Notes: generated by a model from the letters alone, not told the origin. Counted from the stretch's first letter, positions 1 through 10,082 are shown. The stretch: 64,000 nt of DNA from Vibrio mimicus (GCF_019048845.1 NZ_CP077426.1:729501-793500), one strand, 5' to 3'. Translations and numbers: made by a program.

Positions 1-65
1 TAAACAGCAATAAGAGAGAGAAAATTAATCGCTGCGGCATGAAAGAAATCGGCTCCATATGGCTT

Positions 66-275
66 GTCAAAAACGTTATTTTATCAGTGAATTAACGTTT
101 TTGACGGAGTGTTAATAATGACAAAGCTCACATCTTGTCGATTTGTTCGAGTTGAATCACGAATTGATGGTTTTTTTTGATGTGATCTATGTCGTCTTTT
201 GGTCGGTGTATGTGATTGATAAACGTGACATCTATTACAAGAAATCTCGTCAAAACCTAACTATCGATTTTGACG
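66..275. promoter_or_regulatory. Paired inverted repeats upstream of the hexosaminidase gene
   Basis: The 487 bases before the hexosaminidase start hold no convincing gene. They carry two related inverted repeats: a perfect 13-bp pair GTCAAAAACGTTA (66-78) / TAACGTTTTTGAC (93-105), and a second pair CGTCAAAA (248-255) / TTTTGACG (268-275). Both share the half-site GTCAAAA, which suggests one regulator binding twice. The identity of the regulator is not visible. A chitin-oligosaccharide or GlcNAc-responsive regulator is a guess from the downstream enzyme. Confidence 0.4.
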
Positions 276-487
276 TTTTTTATATGTCTATGATATTTAT
301 TGATTTTCAATAAATGTCAAAATGTAAAGTTTGAAGTGGATCACTGCCACAAATGATTAATTTTGCGCTTAGAAAAAAGTGCCGCTAAATATCCCCTGAA
401 TTTTAGGTAAAGCCATTGGCTGATGTCGTTGTGAGATTGGGTGCAGGCAGAGCATCCCTCATCGTTAACCAATTTAGGGTAATCATT

Positions 488-3139
488 ATGCTGAAAAAGA
501 GTCTTGTCTCGATTGCGGTATTCACTTCATTAAGTGGCTGCGCACTCAATACCACCTCACCACAAGACGTGGTGGATACATTAGCGAATAACTTGGATGT
601 GCAATACCAAGTGGTCAACAATCACGGCGCGGATACCGGTTTGGCTTGTCAAACTCTAGAAGCTGAGTGGGCTTCTTGTAACCAAGTGAATATGACCTTG
701 GTTAACCGCGGTGAGGCGGTTAATTCAAAAGATTGGGCCATTTACTTCCACAGTATTCGCTTGATCCTCGATGTAGGTAATGACCAGTTCAAAATTACTC
801 GTGTAACAGGTGACCTACATAAACTGGAACCTACCGATAAGTTTGATGGTTTTGCCGCAGGTGAAACAGTGACTCTACCGCTGATTGGTGAATACTGGAC
901 GCTGTTTGAAACTGACTTCATGCCACGTGCTTTTGTCACCGCACCAGATGCCGAGCCAAAAGTGATTGCTTCTTTGAACACGGAAGATGTGGACAGCTTT
1001 GTGTCTGGCCTAGAGGGTGAAAAGCTCAAGCGCACTCCTAGCGATAACAATGTATTCGCTCAAGCGCTGTCTCGCTTTGAAAAGAACAGTGATGTCGCGT
1101 TGCAAGATGTTTCCAGCGCACTGATCCCAACACCGCTGCAAGTTAAAACCCACAAAGGTTCAGTTTCTATCGCGAAAGGCATTGCAGTGCCAAGTAAAGC
1201 GTTTGAAGGTGAGCAAGCGAAAGCACTCAATGAGCGTGCACAACTGCTTGGCGTGAACCTGAAAGGCGTTATGCCAGCACAAATCGCTATCAATCCTAAA
1301 GCCTTCAAAGGTGAGCTGGCCAAATCTGGCGCTTATCGTTTAGCGATTACGGATAAAGCAGTTAAAGTCACCGCATTTGACCAAGCAGGCGCGTTCTACG
1401 CAATGCAATCGCTACTGGGTTTAGTTGATATGGCAGATGCGTCACAACTACCAAAAGTAGAAATCGTCGATGCTCCACGCTTTGATTACCGTGGTGTGAT
1501 GGTCGATGTAGCGCGTAACTTCCACTCTAAGCAAGCGATTCTGGCGACCTTGGATCAAATGGCGGCTTATAAAATGAATAAGCTGCATCTGCACCTGACT
1601 GATGACGAAGGCTGGCGTATTGAAATCCCAGGATTGCCAGAGCTTACTGACATCGGCGGTCAACGTTGTTTTGACCCGAGTGAAACGGAATGTGTATTGC
1701 CACAATTGGGTTCTGGTCCAAATGCAGATAACTTTGGCTCTGGCTACTTCACTCAGCAAGATTACCTAGAGATCCTGCAATACGCGAAAGCTCGTCATAT
1801 CGAAGTGATCCCAGAAATTGATATGCCAGCGCACGCTCGTGCTGCCGTTGTTTCCATGGAAGCGCGTTACCAACGTTTAATGCAAGAAGGCAATGAGGCG
1901 GCGGCCAATGAGTTCCGTCTACTGGATCCGCAAGATACCTCTAACGTGACGACCGTGCAGTTCTATGATCGCATGAGTTTTATCAACCCATGCTTAGATT
2001 CGTCAAAGCGCTTTGTGGATAAAGTGATCTCTGAGATTGCGGCGATGCACCAAGCGGCGGGTATGCCTCTGACGACGTGGCACTTTGGTGGTGACGAAGC
2101 GAAAAACATCAAGTTAGGCGCAGGCTTCCAAGATATCAACACTCAAGAGCCAGTAAGTTGGAAAGGCAACTTGGATCTAAGCAAGCAAGATAAGCCTTTT
2201 GCGCGTTCGCCGCAGTGTCAAAACTTGATTGCAACGGGTGCAGTGAGTGATTTCGGCCACTTACCAAGCTACTTTGCTGAGCAAGTGTCTAAGCTGGTGG
2301 CAGAGAAAGGCATTCCTAACTTCCAAGCATGGCAAGATGGCTTGAAATACAGCGAAGGCGGAAAAGCGTTCGCGACGGAAAACACGCGTGTGAACTTCTG
2401 GGATGTTCTGTACTGGGGCGGTTCTGCCTCTGCCTATGAATGGGCTGAGAAAGGTTACGACGTGATCATCTCTAACCCTGACTACGTGTACATGGATATG
2501 CCTTACGAAGTGGATCCTAAAGAGCGTGGCTACTACTGGGCAACGCGTGCAACCGATACACGTAAGATGTTTGGTTTTGCACCAGAAAACTTGCCACAAA
2601 ACGCAGAAACCTCACTGGATCGTGATGGCAATGGCTTCAGTGGTAAAGGCGAAGTGAAAGGTAAGCCTTTCTATGGTCTGTCTGCGCAGCTTTGGTCTGA
2701 AACAGTACGTACCGATGAGCAATATGAATACATGGTATTCCCTCGCGTGCTCGCAGCCGCTGAGCGTGCATGGCATCGTGCGGATTGGGAAAACACTTAC
2801 AAAGCCGGCGTGGAATATTCGCAGGAGACTCAGCTAGTCAATGACAAAGCTCTGAATGCGGATTGGAATCGCTTTGCTAACGTATTGGGTCAACGTGAGC
2901 TGGCCAAACTTGAGAAAGCAGGCATTGATTACCGCCTCCCAGTTCCGGGAGCCAAGATCGAGAACGGTCATTTGGCCATGAACGTTCAGTTCCCAGGTGT
3001 CACGCTGCAATACTCACTGGATGGTCAAACTTGGTTGGATTATGACGCGAAGCAAGCGCCAAAAGTGAACGGAGAAGTTTGGATTCGCTCTGTTTCTGCC
3101 AGCGGTGAGCGTGCTAGCCGAGTGACTTCGCTAAAATAA
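488..3139 (+). CDS. GH20 beta-N-acetylhexosaminidase, lipoprotein
   Basis: 883 aa. It removes terminal N-acetylglucosamine from chitin oligosaccharides. The N-terminus is a lipoprotein signal peptide ending in LSGC, so the enzyme is probably tethered to an envelope membrane. Next come an N-terminal carbohydrate-binding-like region, a GH20b-type domain, and a TIM-barrel catalytic domain with the GH20 catalytic pair D536-E537 in the motif FGGDEA. A small C-terminal beta domain follows. The ATG at 488 is chosen over the upstream TTG at 416 because only it puts the lysines and hydrophobic stretch of the signal peptide at the start. The gene is monocistronic with its own terminator. The length fits the Vibrio chitobiase/hexosaminidase family, and this fits chitin use by vibrios. 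Confidence 0.93.
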   Translation: MLKKSLVSIAVFTSLSGCALNTTSPQDVVDTLANNLDVQYQVVNNHGADTGLACQTLEAEWASCNQVNMTLVNRGEAVNSKDWAIYFHSIRLILDVGNDQFKITRVTGDLHKLEPTDKFDGFAAGETVTLPLIGEYWTLFETDFMPRAFVTAPDAEPKVIASLNTEDVDSFVSGLEGEKLKRTPSDNNVFAQALSRFEKNSDVALQDVSSALIPTPLQVKTHKGSVSIAKGIAVPSKAFEGEQAKALNERAQLLGVNLKGVMPAQIAINPKAFKGELAKSGAYRLAITDKAVKVTAFDQAGAFYAMQSLLGLVDMADASQLPKVEIVDAPRFDYRGVMVDVARNFHSKQAILATLDQMAAYKMNKLHLHLTDDEGWRIEIPGLPELTDIGGQRCFDPSETECVLPQLGSGPNADNFGSGYFTQQDYLEILQYAKARHIEVIPEIDMPAHARAAVVSMEARYQRLMQEGNEAAANEFRLLDPQDTSNVTTVQFYDRMSFINPCLDSSKRFVDKVISEIAAMHQAAGMPLTTWHFGGDEAKNIKLGAGFQDINTQEPVSWKGNLDLSKQDKPFARSPQCQNLIATGAVSDFGHLPSYFAEQVSKLVAEKGIPNFQAWQDGLKYSEGGKAFATENTRVNFWDVLYWGGSASAYEWAEKGYDVIISNPDYVYMDMPYEVDPKERGYYWATRATDTRKMFGFAPENLPQNAETSLDRDGNGFSGKGEVKGKPFYGLSAQLWSETVRTDEQYEYMVFPRVLAAAERAWHRADWENTYKAGVEYSQETQLVNDKALNADWNRFANVLGQRELAKLEKAGIDYRLPVPGAKIENGHLAMNVQFPGVTLQYSLDGQTWLDYDAKQAPKVNGEVWIRSVSASGERASRVTSLK

Positions 3140-3170
3140 TCGAACACTCATTTCACTGAATGGATAATGA

Positions 3171-3200
3171 AAGCCTCCGCATGCGGAGGCTTTTCTTTTG
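3171..3200 (+). terminator. Rho-independent terminator of the hexosaminidase gene
   Basis: An 11-bp perfect stem (AAGCCTCCGCA / TGCGGAGGCTT) is followed by a T-rich tract, 31 bases after the stop codon. Confidence 0.9.
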
Positions 3201-3275
3201 TCTTTTTTCTAGAAGAAAAGTTATGAGGCGGCGTTTTGTATCTAGCCCTCTATTCTCTTCGATAAGAAAAATAGA

Positions 3276-3716
3276 TCAGTTTCCTTTATGGAAACGGTAT
3301 TCAAACACTTGGCCGCGCTCATTAAAGGCGTATACCGCGTAGCTGTCTTTCTTATCGCCGTATTCCATGCCCGGTGAACCCATAGGCATTCCCGGAACCG
3401 CTAGCCCTTTCGCATTTTTCGGTGGGTTAGCCAGAAAATCTTTGATGTCTTGCGCTGGAATATGACCTTCAAAGACATAACCGCCGATCTCTGCGGTATG
3501 GCAAGAAGCCAGTTTTGGTTTTACCCCAAGTTGTTGCTTAATCCCATTCATGTCGTCATGCAGGACCTCTTTAACCGTAAAACCATTTTCTTCCATGTGT
3601 TTGGTCCATTCGGTGCAACAACCACAGTAAGGTGATTTGTGATTCACTACATCGATGGCAAGCGCTTGCCCTGAAAAAGCTGCAAATAGGGCGAGTGTCA
3701 TAATTGATCGTTTCAT
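3276..3716 (-). CDS. copG: DUF411 periplasmic copper-binding protein (CopG-like)
   Basis: 146 aa with a cleavable signal peptide (GQALA-type end near residue 20). The thioredoxin-like DUF411 family, including CopG, binds copper in the periplasm. The mature start carries the CxCC motif YCGCC, then a second Cys-His site (ASCHT) and a methionine-rich stretch (VPGMPMGSPGM), all plausible Cu ligands. The gene lies 8 bases after copA on the same strand, so the two probably form a copper-tolerance operon behind the MerR-type promoter upstream of copA. The symbol copG rests on family recall plus this neighbourhood and is not verified. Confidence 0.82.
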   Translation of the reverse strand: MKRSIMTLALFAAFSGQALAIDVVNHKSPYCGCCTEWTKHMEENGFTVKEVLHDDMNGIKQQLGVKPKLASCHTAEIGGYVFEGHIPAQDIKDFLANPPKNAKGLAVPGMPMGSPGMEYGDKKDSYAVYAFNERGQVFEYRFHKGN

Positions 3717-3724
3717 GATTTACC

Positions 3725-6433
3725 TCATTGAGAATGTTGGTCGAAAGAAATTTTGCTCCAGCGCAGTCTATTCGCATTGCTGACCACGGTAATGGAGGAG
3801 AGCGCCATCGCAGCTCCTGCGATAACTGGGCTAAGCAAAAATCCAAAAGCCGGGTAAAGTACACCCGCAGCGATAGGAATGCCAAGCGTGTTGTAAATAA
3901 ATGCGCCAAACAGGTTCTGCTTCATATTGCGAACGGTGGCTTGAGAAAGCTCAATCGCACTGACCACACTCGTTGGCGATGAGTTCAAAAGTGTCATCTG
4001 TGCGCTCTCAATGGCCACATCACTGCCACTACCCATGGCAATGCCAATGTCGGCAAGCGCCAGAGCTGGGGCATCATTAATACCATCACCAATCATGGCG
4101 ACTTTGCGGCCTTGTTGTTGCAATGCTTGAATGTGCTGCGCTTTTTGGTCGGGCAGTACTTGTGAAATCACTTGCGAGATACCGAGCTCTTTGGCAATCG
4201 CATTGGCAACCGAAGCGTGATCGCCAGTCAGCATCACGGTATGAATTCCAAGCTCATTGAGCTTACGTACCGCTTGCGCTGAGGTGGGCTTGATCGGGTC
4301 GGCAATCGCTAACACGCCTTGCAACATGCCACGATAAGCCACCGCCACCGGCGTCCACGCTTGTGCTGCAAATTTTTCTAGAGTCGATTCAGCCATCGAC
4401 AAATCAATGCCTTGTTCTTGCATAAAAGCGAGAGAGCCAACCAGCACAGTTTGATTTTGGTAATCTGCGGAGAGGCCACGTCCACGTTGGTTAGTGAATT
4501 GGCTGATGTCTACAGGGCGGATATTGCGCTGTTTGGCATAATCACAGATCGCTTTAGCCAGTGGGTGTTCTGATTGCTGCTCAAGGGCATAGGCTAGGGC
4601 AAGCAATTGGTTTTCATCACCCTGCAACACATGCAGTGATTGAATACTCGGTTTGCCTAAGGTCAGCGTCCCCGTTTTATCAAACACCACGGTATCTATC
4701 TGACTTGCGGTCTGCAGTACATTGGCATCGCGAATCAAAATACCCATCTCTGCCGCCTTGCCGATACCCACGGTAATCGAGAGCGGAGTGGCAAGCCCCA
4801 AAGCACAAGGGCAGGCGATGATCAGCACAGTCGTCGCAACGACTAACATGTAACTGGCTTTAGGATCGGGGCCATACAGATACCAAAGTGCGGCAGACAG
4901 GATGGCAATGAATACCACGACAGGGACGAAGACGGACGAAATCTGGTCTGCTAAACGAGCAATCGCAGGCTTACTGCTTTGCGCTTGTCTTACCATCTGG
5001 ATAATACGAGCCAGCATGGTTTCCGAACCAATGCCAGTAGCAGTGATCACCAAACTGCCATCTTGGTTCAGAGTACCTGTCGCCACTTTTGCTCCTTGTT
5101 CTTTGAGAACAGGAATGGGTTCGCCCGTGAGCATGGATTCATCCAGATAAGAGTGACCAGTACTGACCACACCATCGACAGGAACTTGCTCTCCGGGTTT
5201 GATGCGTAGTGACATCCCCAGTTGAATATCAGCGACGGCGATGGATTGATCGCCTTGTTCGGTCACCAACGTTGCTTGCTGTGGTTGTAAGTTAAGCAAG
5301 GCTTGCAGTGAGCGATTAGTATTGCTTTTGGCTTTGGTTTCAATGTAATGACCCAATGAAATCAAACCAATGATCATTGCCGTTGCTTCGAAGTACACAT
5401 GACGTGCTGCATCAGGAAACGCTTGCGGCCAAGCCACCACGAGCATGGAGTAAAACCAAGCAGCCCCTGTACCCAATGCGACGAGAGTATCCATTGTCGC
5501 TCTGCCATGAGTCAGTGCTTGCCACGCATTAATAAAGAAGTGGCGTCCGGCGGTGAGCAGCAGTGCAAAACAGATGACGCCGATTCCACCCCATACCATT
5601 TGATCACTACTATTGCGGATCATCATGTTGCCGCCAAACACGCCCCACAGCATTAAAGGCGCACCCAGAGCGATACCCAATAAGGCACTCTGTTTATGCT
5701 CTTTTTGTAAGGCATCGAGTTGCGCTTGCTGTTTAGCTTGTTGTTGCGCGGGGTCATCTAAGACCTCAGCTTGGTAGCCTGCACTTTGAATGGCGTTAAG
5801 CAGTGGTTGCGGATTGGCGAAATTGGCTTTTACCAAGGCACTTTGTTCTGCGAGGTTAACTTGCGCACTCTGCACTCCCTCAACAGAAAGCAGCGCTTTT
5901 TCCACCGATGCCACACAACTGGCGCAAGTCATCCCTTTAATAAGAAGGGAGAGCGTTTGACTAGAAGCCTCGGCGGGTTCTTGGTGCGAGAGGTTTTCAG
6001 CGTCAGGCGTGTCAGTTTGCTTCTCATTAATAGAGGCTGCTGGTGCTTGTGTAACTTCTATAGCCTGATAGCCCACTTCCGCCACTAGCGCTTTCACTTG
6101 TTCAGCGTTTAAGGTTGTGACGAGTGAAAGCTGATCTTTACTGACTTGTAGTTTGGCAATGTCTGCCTGCGCGTTGAGGTGCGTGGTCAGTTTATTCACA
6201 CAGCGACCACAGTTTAAACCTTGTAGTTGATAAGTTTGCTCAGTGCCGCCTTGATAACCCAGCGATTCAATACTGGTTAGCACCTCATTTAAGGTGGCAT
6301 TGGTATGCAGTTCAATTGAGGTTGGCGTCAGCGTTTCGATCTCGACAGTGAGATCTTGATTGAGTTGGCGCTCCAATTTTCGAGCACAGCCCATGCAATT
6401 TAGGCCACGCAGAGGTAAGGCAAAATAGTTCAT
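3725..6433 (-). CDS. copA: Copper-exporting P1B-type ATPase CopA
   Basis: 902 aa inner-membrane pump that exports Cu(I) from the cytoplasm using ATP. Three N-terminal heavy-metal domains carry CxxC sites (LNCMGC, LNCGRC, MTCASC). The intramembrane metal site is C541-P-C543. The phosphorylated aspartate is D585 in DKTGTLT. The TGE actuator loop, an SEHP motif and the GDGINDAPAL hinge are all present. I chose the ATG at 6433 because GGAGG (6441-6445) lies 7 bases upstream; the ATGs at 6439 and 6448 overlap or abut that site. It is expressed with copG and divergently from gltX. Confidence 0.95.
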   Translation of the reverse strand: MNYFALPLRGLNCMGCARKLERQLNQDLTVEIETLTPTSIELHTNATLNEVLTSIESLGYQGGTEQTYQLQGLNCGRCVNKLTTHLNAQADIAKLQVSKDQLSLVTTLNAEQVKALVAEVGYQAIEVTQAPAASINEKQTDTPDAENLSHQEPAEASSQTLSLLIKGMTCASCVASVEKALLSVEGVQSAQVNLAEQSALVKANFANPQPLLNAIQSAGYQAEVLDDPAQQQAKQQAQLDALQKEHKQSALLGIALGAPLMLWGVFGGNMMIRNSSDQMVWGGIGVICFALLLTAGRHFFINAWQALTHGRATMDTLVALGTGAAWFYSMLVVAWPQAFPDAARHVYFEATAMIIGLISLGHYIETKAKSNTNRSLQALLNLQPQQATLVTEQGDQSIAVADIQLGMSLRIKPGEQVPVDGVVSTGHSYLDESMLTGEPIPVLKEQGAKVATGTLNQDGSLVITATGIGSETMLARIIQMVRQAQSSKPAIARLADQISSVFVPVVVFIAILSAALWYLYGPDPKASYMLVVATTVLIIACPCALGLATPLSITVGIGKAAEMGILIRDANVLQTASQIDTVVFDKTGTLTLGKPSIQSLHVLQGDENQLLALAYALEQQSEHPLAKAICDYAKQRNIRPVDISQFTNQRGRGLSADYQNQTVLVGSLAFMQEQGIDLSMAESTLEKFAAQAWTPVAVAYRGMLQGVLAIADPIKPTSAQAVRKLNELGIHTVMLTGDHASVANAIAKELGISQVISQVLPDQKAQHIQALQQQGRKVAMIGDGINDAPALALADIGIAMGSGSDVAIESAQMTLLNSSPTSVVSAIELSQATVRNMKQNLFGAFIYNTLGIPIAAGVLYPAFGFLLSPVIAGAAMALSSITVVSNANRLRWSKISFDQHSQ

Positions 6434-6461
6434 TTTCATTCCTCCCATTGGAATGAGAATA

Positions 6462-6492
6462 AGGATAAACCTTGACCTTAAGGTAAGGTCAA
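6462..6492 (-). promoter_or_regulatory. MerR-family (CueR-type) promoter/operator of copA
   Basis: A perfect 9-bp inverted repeat TTGACCTTA (6472-6480) / TAAGGTCAA (6484-6492) with a 3-bp centre lies in the spacer of a copA-directed promoter. On the minus strand the -35 is TTGACC (6492-6487), the -10 is TATCCT (6467-6462) and the spacer is 19 bp. An over-long 19-bp spacer with a centred dyad is the signature of promoters that MerR-family activators such as CueR distort on metal binding. Confidence 0.8.
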
Positions 6493-6502
6493 CCCTTACT
6501 TC

Positions 6503-6526
6503 TCACACTCATTTCGGTGAGTGTGA
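6503..6526 (+). promoter_or_regulatory. Hairpin between copA and gltX promoters
   Basis: A perfect 9-bp inverted repeat TCACACTCA (6503-6511) / TGAGTGTGA (6518-6526) with loop TTTCGG. There is no strong T-run, so it is an insulating hairpin, an operator or a leader structure rather than a clear terminator. Confidence 0.35.
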
Positions 6527-6633
6527 ATTTGCCGAAAATCGTGCGTAGCATCGCGCCAACTCGGGTGTTAGAATACCGCCCAAAATTTCGCATGCTGAGC
6601 ACTCAGCAAAAGAATCTCACAAAGGTAATTGAA

Positions 6634-8058
6634 ATGACGGTTAAAACTCGTTTTGCGCCTAGTCCAACTGGGTATCTGCACGTAGGTGGTGCGCGTACAG
6701 CACTCTATTCTTGGTTGTATGCAAAAAGCCAAGGCGGCGAATTTGTTCTACGTATTGAAGATACTGACTTAGAACGCTCTACTCAGGCGGCGGTAGATGC
6801 CATCATTGAAGGCATGACTTGGTTAGGCTTGGAATGGGATGAAGGCCCATACTACCAAACCAAACGTTTTGACCGTTACAACCAAGTGATTGATCAGTTG
6901 TTGGCTGAAGGCAAAGCCTACAAATGTTATGCCCCAAAAGAGCTGCTGGATGAAATCCGCGCTGAGCAAGAAGCGAACAAAGAGATGCCTCGCTACGATG
7001 CGAATCATCCAAAAATCAAAGCGGTAAATGAAGCAGCGAAAGAAGGCGAGCCTTGCTGTATCCGTTTCCGTAACCCAAAAGAGGGTAGCGTAGTTTTTGA
7101 TGACCAAATCCGTGGCCGCATCGAAATCCGTAACGACCAACTGGATGATCTGATCATCCGTCGTACTGATGGCACTCCAACCTATAACTTCTGTGTAGTG
7201 GTAGATGATGTCGATATGGGTATCAGCCATGTGATTCGTGGTGAAGACCACATCAACAACACGCCACGCCAGATCAACATTTACAAAGCAATGGGCGCGA
7301 CCATCCCAACCTTTGCGCACTGTGCAATGATCTTGGGTGATGATGGTGCCAAGCTATCTAAGCGTCATGGCGCGGTTTCTGTAATGCAATACCGTGATGA
7401 TGGCTACCTGCCAGAAGCGCTGCTGAACTACTTAGTGCGTTTAGGTTGGGGACATGGCGACCAAGAGATCTTCTCTCGTGATGAAATGATCAACCTATTC
7501 AGCCTTGGCGCAATTTCAAAATCTGCATCAGCGTTTAACACTGACAAACTGCTGTGGTTGAACAACCACTACATCAAGACTTCAGAGCCTGAGTATGTGG
7601 CGAAACACCTTGAGTGGCATTTTGATCACCAAGGCATTAACAAAGCAACTGGTCCTGCTTTAGCTGAAGTGGTGAAGTTGGTGGGTGAGCGTTGCAATAC
7701 CCTAGTTGAGCTAGCGCAGCAGTCACGTTACTTCTACGAAGATTTTGCTGAGTTTGATGCTGATGCCGCGAAGAAACATCTACGTGGTGTAGCGAAAGAA
7801 CCATTAATGCTGGCTCTGAGCAAGATTGAAGCGCTGACAGAATGGAATACCGAAGCGCTGCATCACGTGATCGCACAAGTGTGTGAAGAGCTTGAGATTG
7901 GCATGGGTAAAATCGGTATGCCACTGCGTGTTGCAGTGACTGGTAGCGGTCAATCACCTTCTGTCGATGCAGTCATGAACCTTATCGGTCAAGAGCGTGT
8001 AATTGCACGTATCAAAATGGCATTAGCTTATATTGAGACCCGAGAAGCGAATTCATAA
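6634..8058 (+). CDS. gltX: Glutamyl-tRNA synthetase
   Basis: 474 aa class I synthetase that charges tRNA-Glu in the cytoplasm. The HIGH-type signature lies in [13 protein letters not shown] near residue 10 and the KMSKS-type loop is KLSKRHG near residue 240. The Rossmann fold and the alpha-helical anticodon-binding C-terminus are complete. The ATG at 6634 follows an AAAGG ribosome site; upstream in-frame codons add 39 residues that precede the conserved N-terminus and are left out. The gene is monocistronic, divergent from copA and ends at a strong terminator. Confidence 0.96.
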   Translation: MTVKTRFAPSPTGYLHVGGARTALYSWLYAKSQGGEFVLRIEDTDLERSTQAAVDAIIEGMTWLGLEWDEGPYYQTKRFDRYNQVIDQLLAEGKAYKCYAPKELLDEIRAEQEANKEMPRYDANHPKIKAVNEAAKEGEPCCIRFRNPKEGSVVFDDQIRGRIEIRNDQLDDLIIRRTDGTPTYNFCVVVDDVDMGISHVIRGEDHINNTPRQINIYKAMGATIPTFAHCAMILGDDGAKLSKRHGAVSVMQYRDDGYLPEALLNYLVRLGWGHGDQEIFSRDEMINLFSLGAISKSASAFNTDKLLWLNNHYIKTSEPEYVAKHLEWHFDHQGINKATGPALAEVVKLVGERCNTLVELAQQSRYFYEDFAEFDADAAKKHLRGVAKEPLMLALSKIEALTEWNTEALHHVIAQVCEELEIGMGKIGMPLRVAVTGSGQSPSVDAVMNLIGQERVIARIKMALAYIETREANS

Positions 8059-8080
8059 CTAATTAGTTGCATAAAAAACC

Positions 8081-8112
8081 AAAGCCGCAGAATAAACTGC
8101 GGCTTTTTTATT
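8081..8112 (+). terminator. Rho-independent terminator of gltX
   Basis: A 10-bp perfect stem AAAGCCGCAG / CTGCGGCTTT with a 6-base loop is followed by a T-run. Confidence 0.92.
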
Positions 8113-8353
8113 ATTTGTTGAAATTTGCCGATAGTACAATGGTATTAAGTTAACGGCTTGTGTTTTAGTTTTTTCTCATTTTTAGCAAAGACGTGACAAA
8201 ATAATAACCGAAAGGCTCTTTTTCTTTTTATTTCATCCGCTATAGTTGATGCCAACAAAAAGGCCTTATGACTCGAGCAAGAGCAAACCTTTTTGAACTG
8301 TCATGAGTTAATCAATGGCTCAGGACGATAATCATAATGAAAAAGGAAATATC

Positions 8354-9319
8354 ATGAAAAAGCTAGCGGCAATTATTTCAGCGACGTTACTTTTTGCTTC
8401 TTCTGCAGCAGTGGCAGAGGTGTATGTCGGAGGTAAGGTCGGTAAATCTTGGTTGGATGACGCATGTCAAGCTGGTCAAACTTGTGATGAGGATGATAAA
8501 GCAATTGGTGCGTTTCTGGGCTACCAAGCAAACCCATGGCTCTCTATCGAAGCGGGATACGATTACTTAGGTAAATTTACCGCTGCAGGGTTGGCAGATG
8601 AGAAGGTACAAGCGTATACGCTAGCACCAAGAGTTAGCCTACCTCTCACAGAAGGTATTGCGCTTTATGGTAAATTCGGTGGTGCTTTTGTTGATTACGG
8701 CAGCCAAGAAGACTACTCATACTTAGGTGCAGCGGGTCTGGAATTTAACACCAACAACAACGTTACTATGCGTTTGGAATACCAAAACCTAACTGACATT
8801 AACAACGATATCGTACGCGCTAGCGCAGAAAGTGCGACATTGGGTGTTGTGTACAAATTTGGTGGCAGCGAAGAGCCAGCTCCAGTGGTTGAACAGCGTC
8901 CAGCTGAACCAGCACCTGTTGCAGCTCCAGTAGAGAAAGTGGCAGTAACGAAGACATTCACTTTCCAACACTTGGACAGTGGTACGTTTGCTAACAACAG
9001 TGCTCAGTTGAAACCAGCAATGGAGTCAAAACTCGACAAGCTAGTGGGTTACCTAAAACAATACCCACAAGCAACAGTTGAAGTCGTTGGCCACACAGAC
9101 TCAACTGGCTCAGATGCTTACAACCAAAAACTGTCTGAGAAACGTGCTCAAGCAGTAGCAAAAGCTTTGGAAGCTCAGGGTATCGAAGCTTCTCGCATCA
9201 CGGCTAAAGGCCAGGGCGAAAGCAACCCAATCGCTTCTAATGCAACTGCAGAAGGTCGTGAGAAGAACCGCCGTGTTGAGCTAGTGATCCCAGAATTCCA
9301 GTACCAAGTGACTGAGTAA
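8354..9319 (+). CDS. ompA: OmpA-family outer-membrane porin
   Basis: 321 aa. A signal peptide (cleavage after SSAAVA, about residue 20) leads into an 8-stranded OmpA-like beta barrel ending in VVYKFG. A proline/alanine hinge (EPAPVVEQRPAEPAPV, about residues 175-195) follows, then an OmpA-C peptidoglycan-binding domain with GHTDSTG, NQKLSEKRA and GREKNRRVEL. The protein links the outer membrane to peptidoglycan. The ATG at 8354 starts the signal peptide and has AAAGGAAA just upstream; the ATG at 8315 would add 13 polar residues. It is monocistronic with promoter-like TATAGT near 8240. Confidence 0.93.
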   Translation: MKKLAAIISATLLFASSAAVAEVYVGGKVGKSWLDDACQAGQTCDEDDKAIGAFLGYQANPWLSIEAGYDYLGKFTAAGLADEKVQAYTLAPRVSLPLTEGIALYGKFGGAFVDYGSQEDYSYLGAAGLEFNTNNNVTMRLEYQNLTDINNDIVRASAESATLGVVYKFGGSEEPAPVVEQRPAEPAPVAAPVEKVAVTKTFTFQHLDSGTFANNSAQLKPAMESKLDKLVGYLKQYPQATVEVVGHTDSTGSDAYNQKLSEKRAQAVAKALEAQGIEASRITAKGQGESNPIASNATAEGREKNRRVELVIPEFQYQVTE

Positions 9320-9348
9320 TTTACGGTCATTATAAAGATTCACTCTAC

Positions 9349-9375
9349 AAAGGCCCGTAAGGGCCTTTGTTTTTC
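9349..9375 (+). terminator. Rho-independent terminator of ompA
   Basis: An 8-bp stem AAAGGCCC / GGGCCTTT with loop GTAA and a following T-run. Confidence 0.92.
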
Positions 9376-9421
9376 TCGATGCGACAAGTATGTCGAGATG
9401 GAGATAGGAGAGGTCGTTGGT

Positions 9422-9928
9422 TTATTTCAGATCGATGCTGTTCAAACGTCCCATGTAAACCAAAATATCGAGGCAATCTTTATGGGCTGCCAACAGGGCT
9501 TTTTTGGTTCTAGTGTAGGCGGCTAATTTACCGTGTTTGTTAATGGAGCACACCACGCTTCGGAAATGACATTTTCCGTGTTCATCATATTCTCGCCATG
9601 CCGCAATATAACAAGCATCTCTGGCGTCAGGATTATCCTGAGTGGGGCGAGGTTTATGGATGATTTTGGGTTCTAGGCTATGTGGTAGTCGCGTCATCAA
9701 GAACGGGTCCTTGAGGATTTGCCGCCAAAATTTCCCCCACATTTCAGAGCCCAATTGATTGCGAAGCAGAATCGCTTTCTTGAGTCCTTTCTTTTCACCC
9801 AGTCGAACAAAACCAACCGAACGATGCAAGACCGTATCGTCAGGACTATGAATATGAATTTTATACGCGGTTTTCGCTTTTGAAATAAAGCGATGTCCGG
9901 TGTTGGTTTCAAGATTACTTTTCGGCAT
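9422..9928 (-). CDS. Conserved hypothetical protein, basic, possibly nucleic-acid binding
   Basis: 168 aa, soluble, lysine/arginine-rich, with no signal peptide or membrane segment. The N-terminal half, with a SVGFVRLGEKKGLKKAI stretch, faintly resembles AP2-type DNA-binding modules found in phage and bacterial proteins. The C-terminal half, rich in C, H and R (DACYIAAWREYDEHG), is unfamiliar. It is a single gene convergent with ompA. I do not recognise a function. Confidence 0.7.
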   Translation of the reverse strand: MPKSNLETNTGHRFISKAKTAYKIHIHSPDDTVLHRSVGFVRLGEKKGLKKAILLRNQLGSEMWGKFWRQILKDPFLMTRLPHSLEPKIIHKPRPTQDNPDARDACYIAAWREYDEHGKCHFRSVVCSINKHGKLAAYTRTKKALLAAHKDCLDILVYMGRLNSIDLK

Positions 9929-10082
9929 GTCGTGCTTTATGGATAAAACTGTTAATAGTAATAGTAGAAGATTTTATCTAGCACGAGAAGAAATCAGCGT
10001 AAGGAATGACCTAAGATTGACACTGGAGTGTGGCAACAAAGTAAGACAAATTCTTTGTGAAAAACTAACTGATTGAGAAATA

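Noticed and set aside
181..240. CRP site (TGTGA motifs) upstream of the hexosaminidase
   Set aside because: Half-sites are present but the spacing does not fit TGTGA-N6-TCACA.
416..487. Upstream TTG start for the hexosaminidase
   Set aside because: It would place 24 residues before a canonical lipoprotein signal peptide.
9422..9928. Transposase or integrase fragment call for the 168-aa gene
   Set aside because: No catalytic motif, no terminal repeats and the reading frame is intact; kept as hypothetical.
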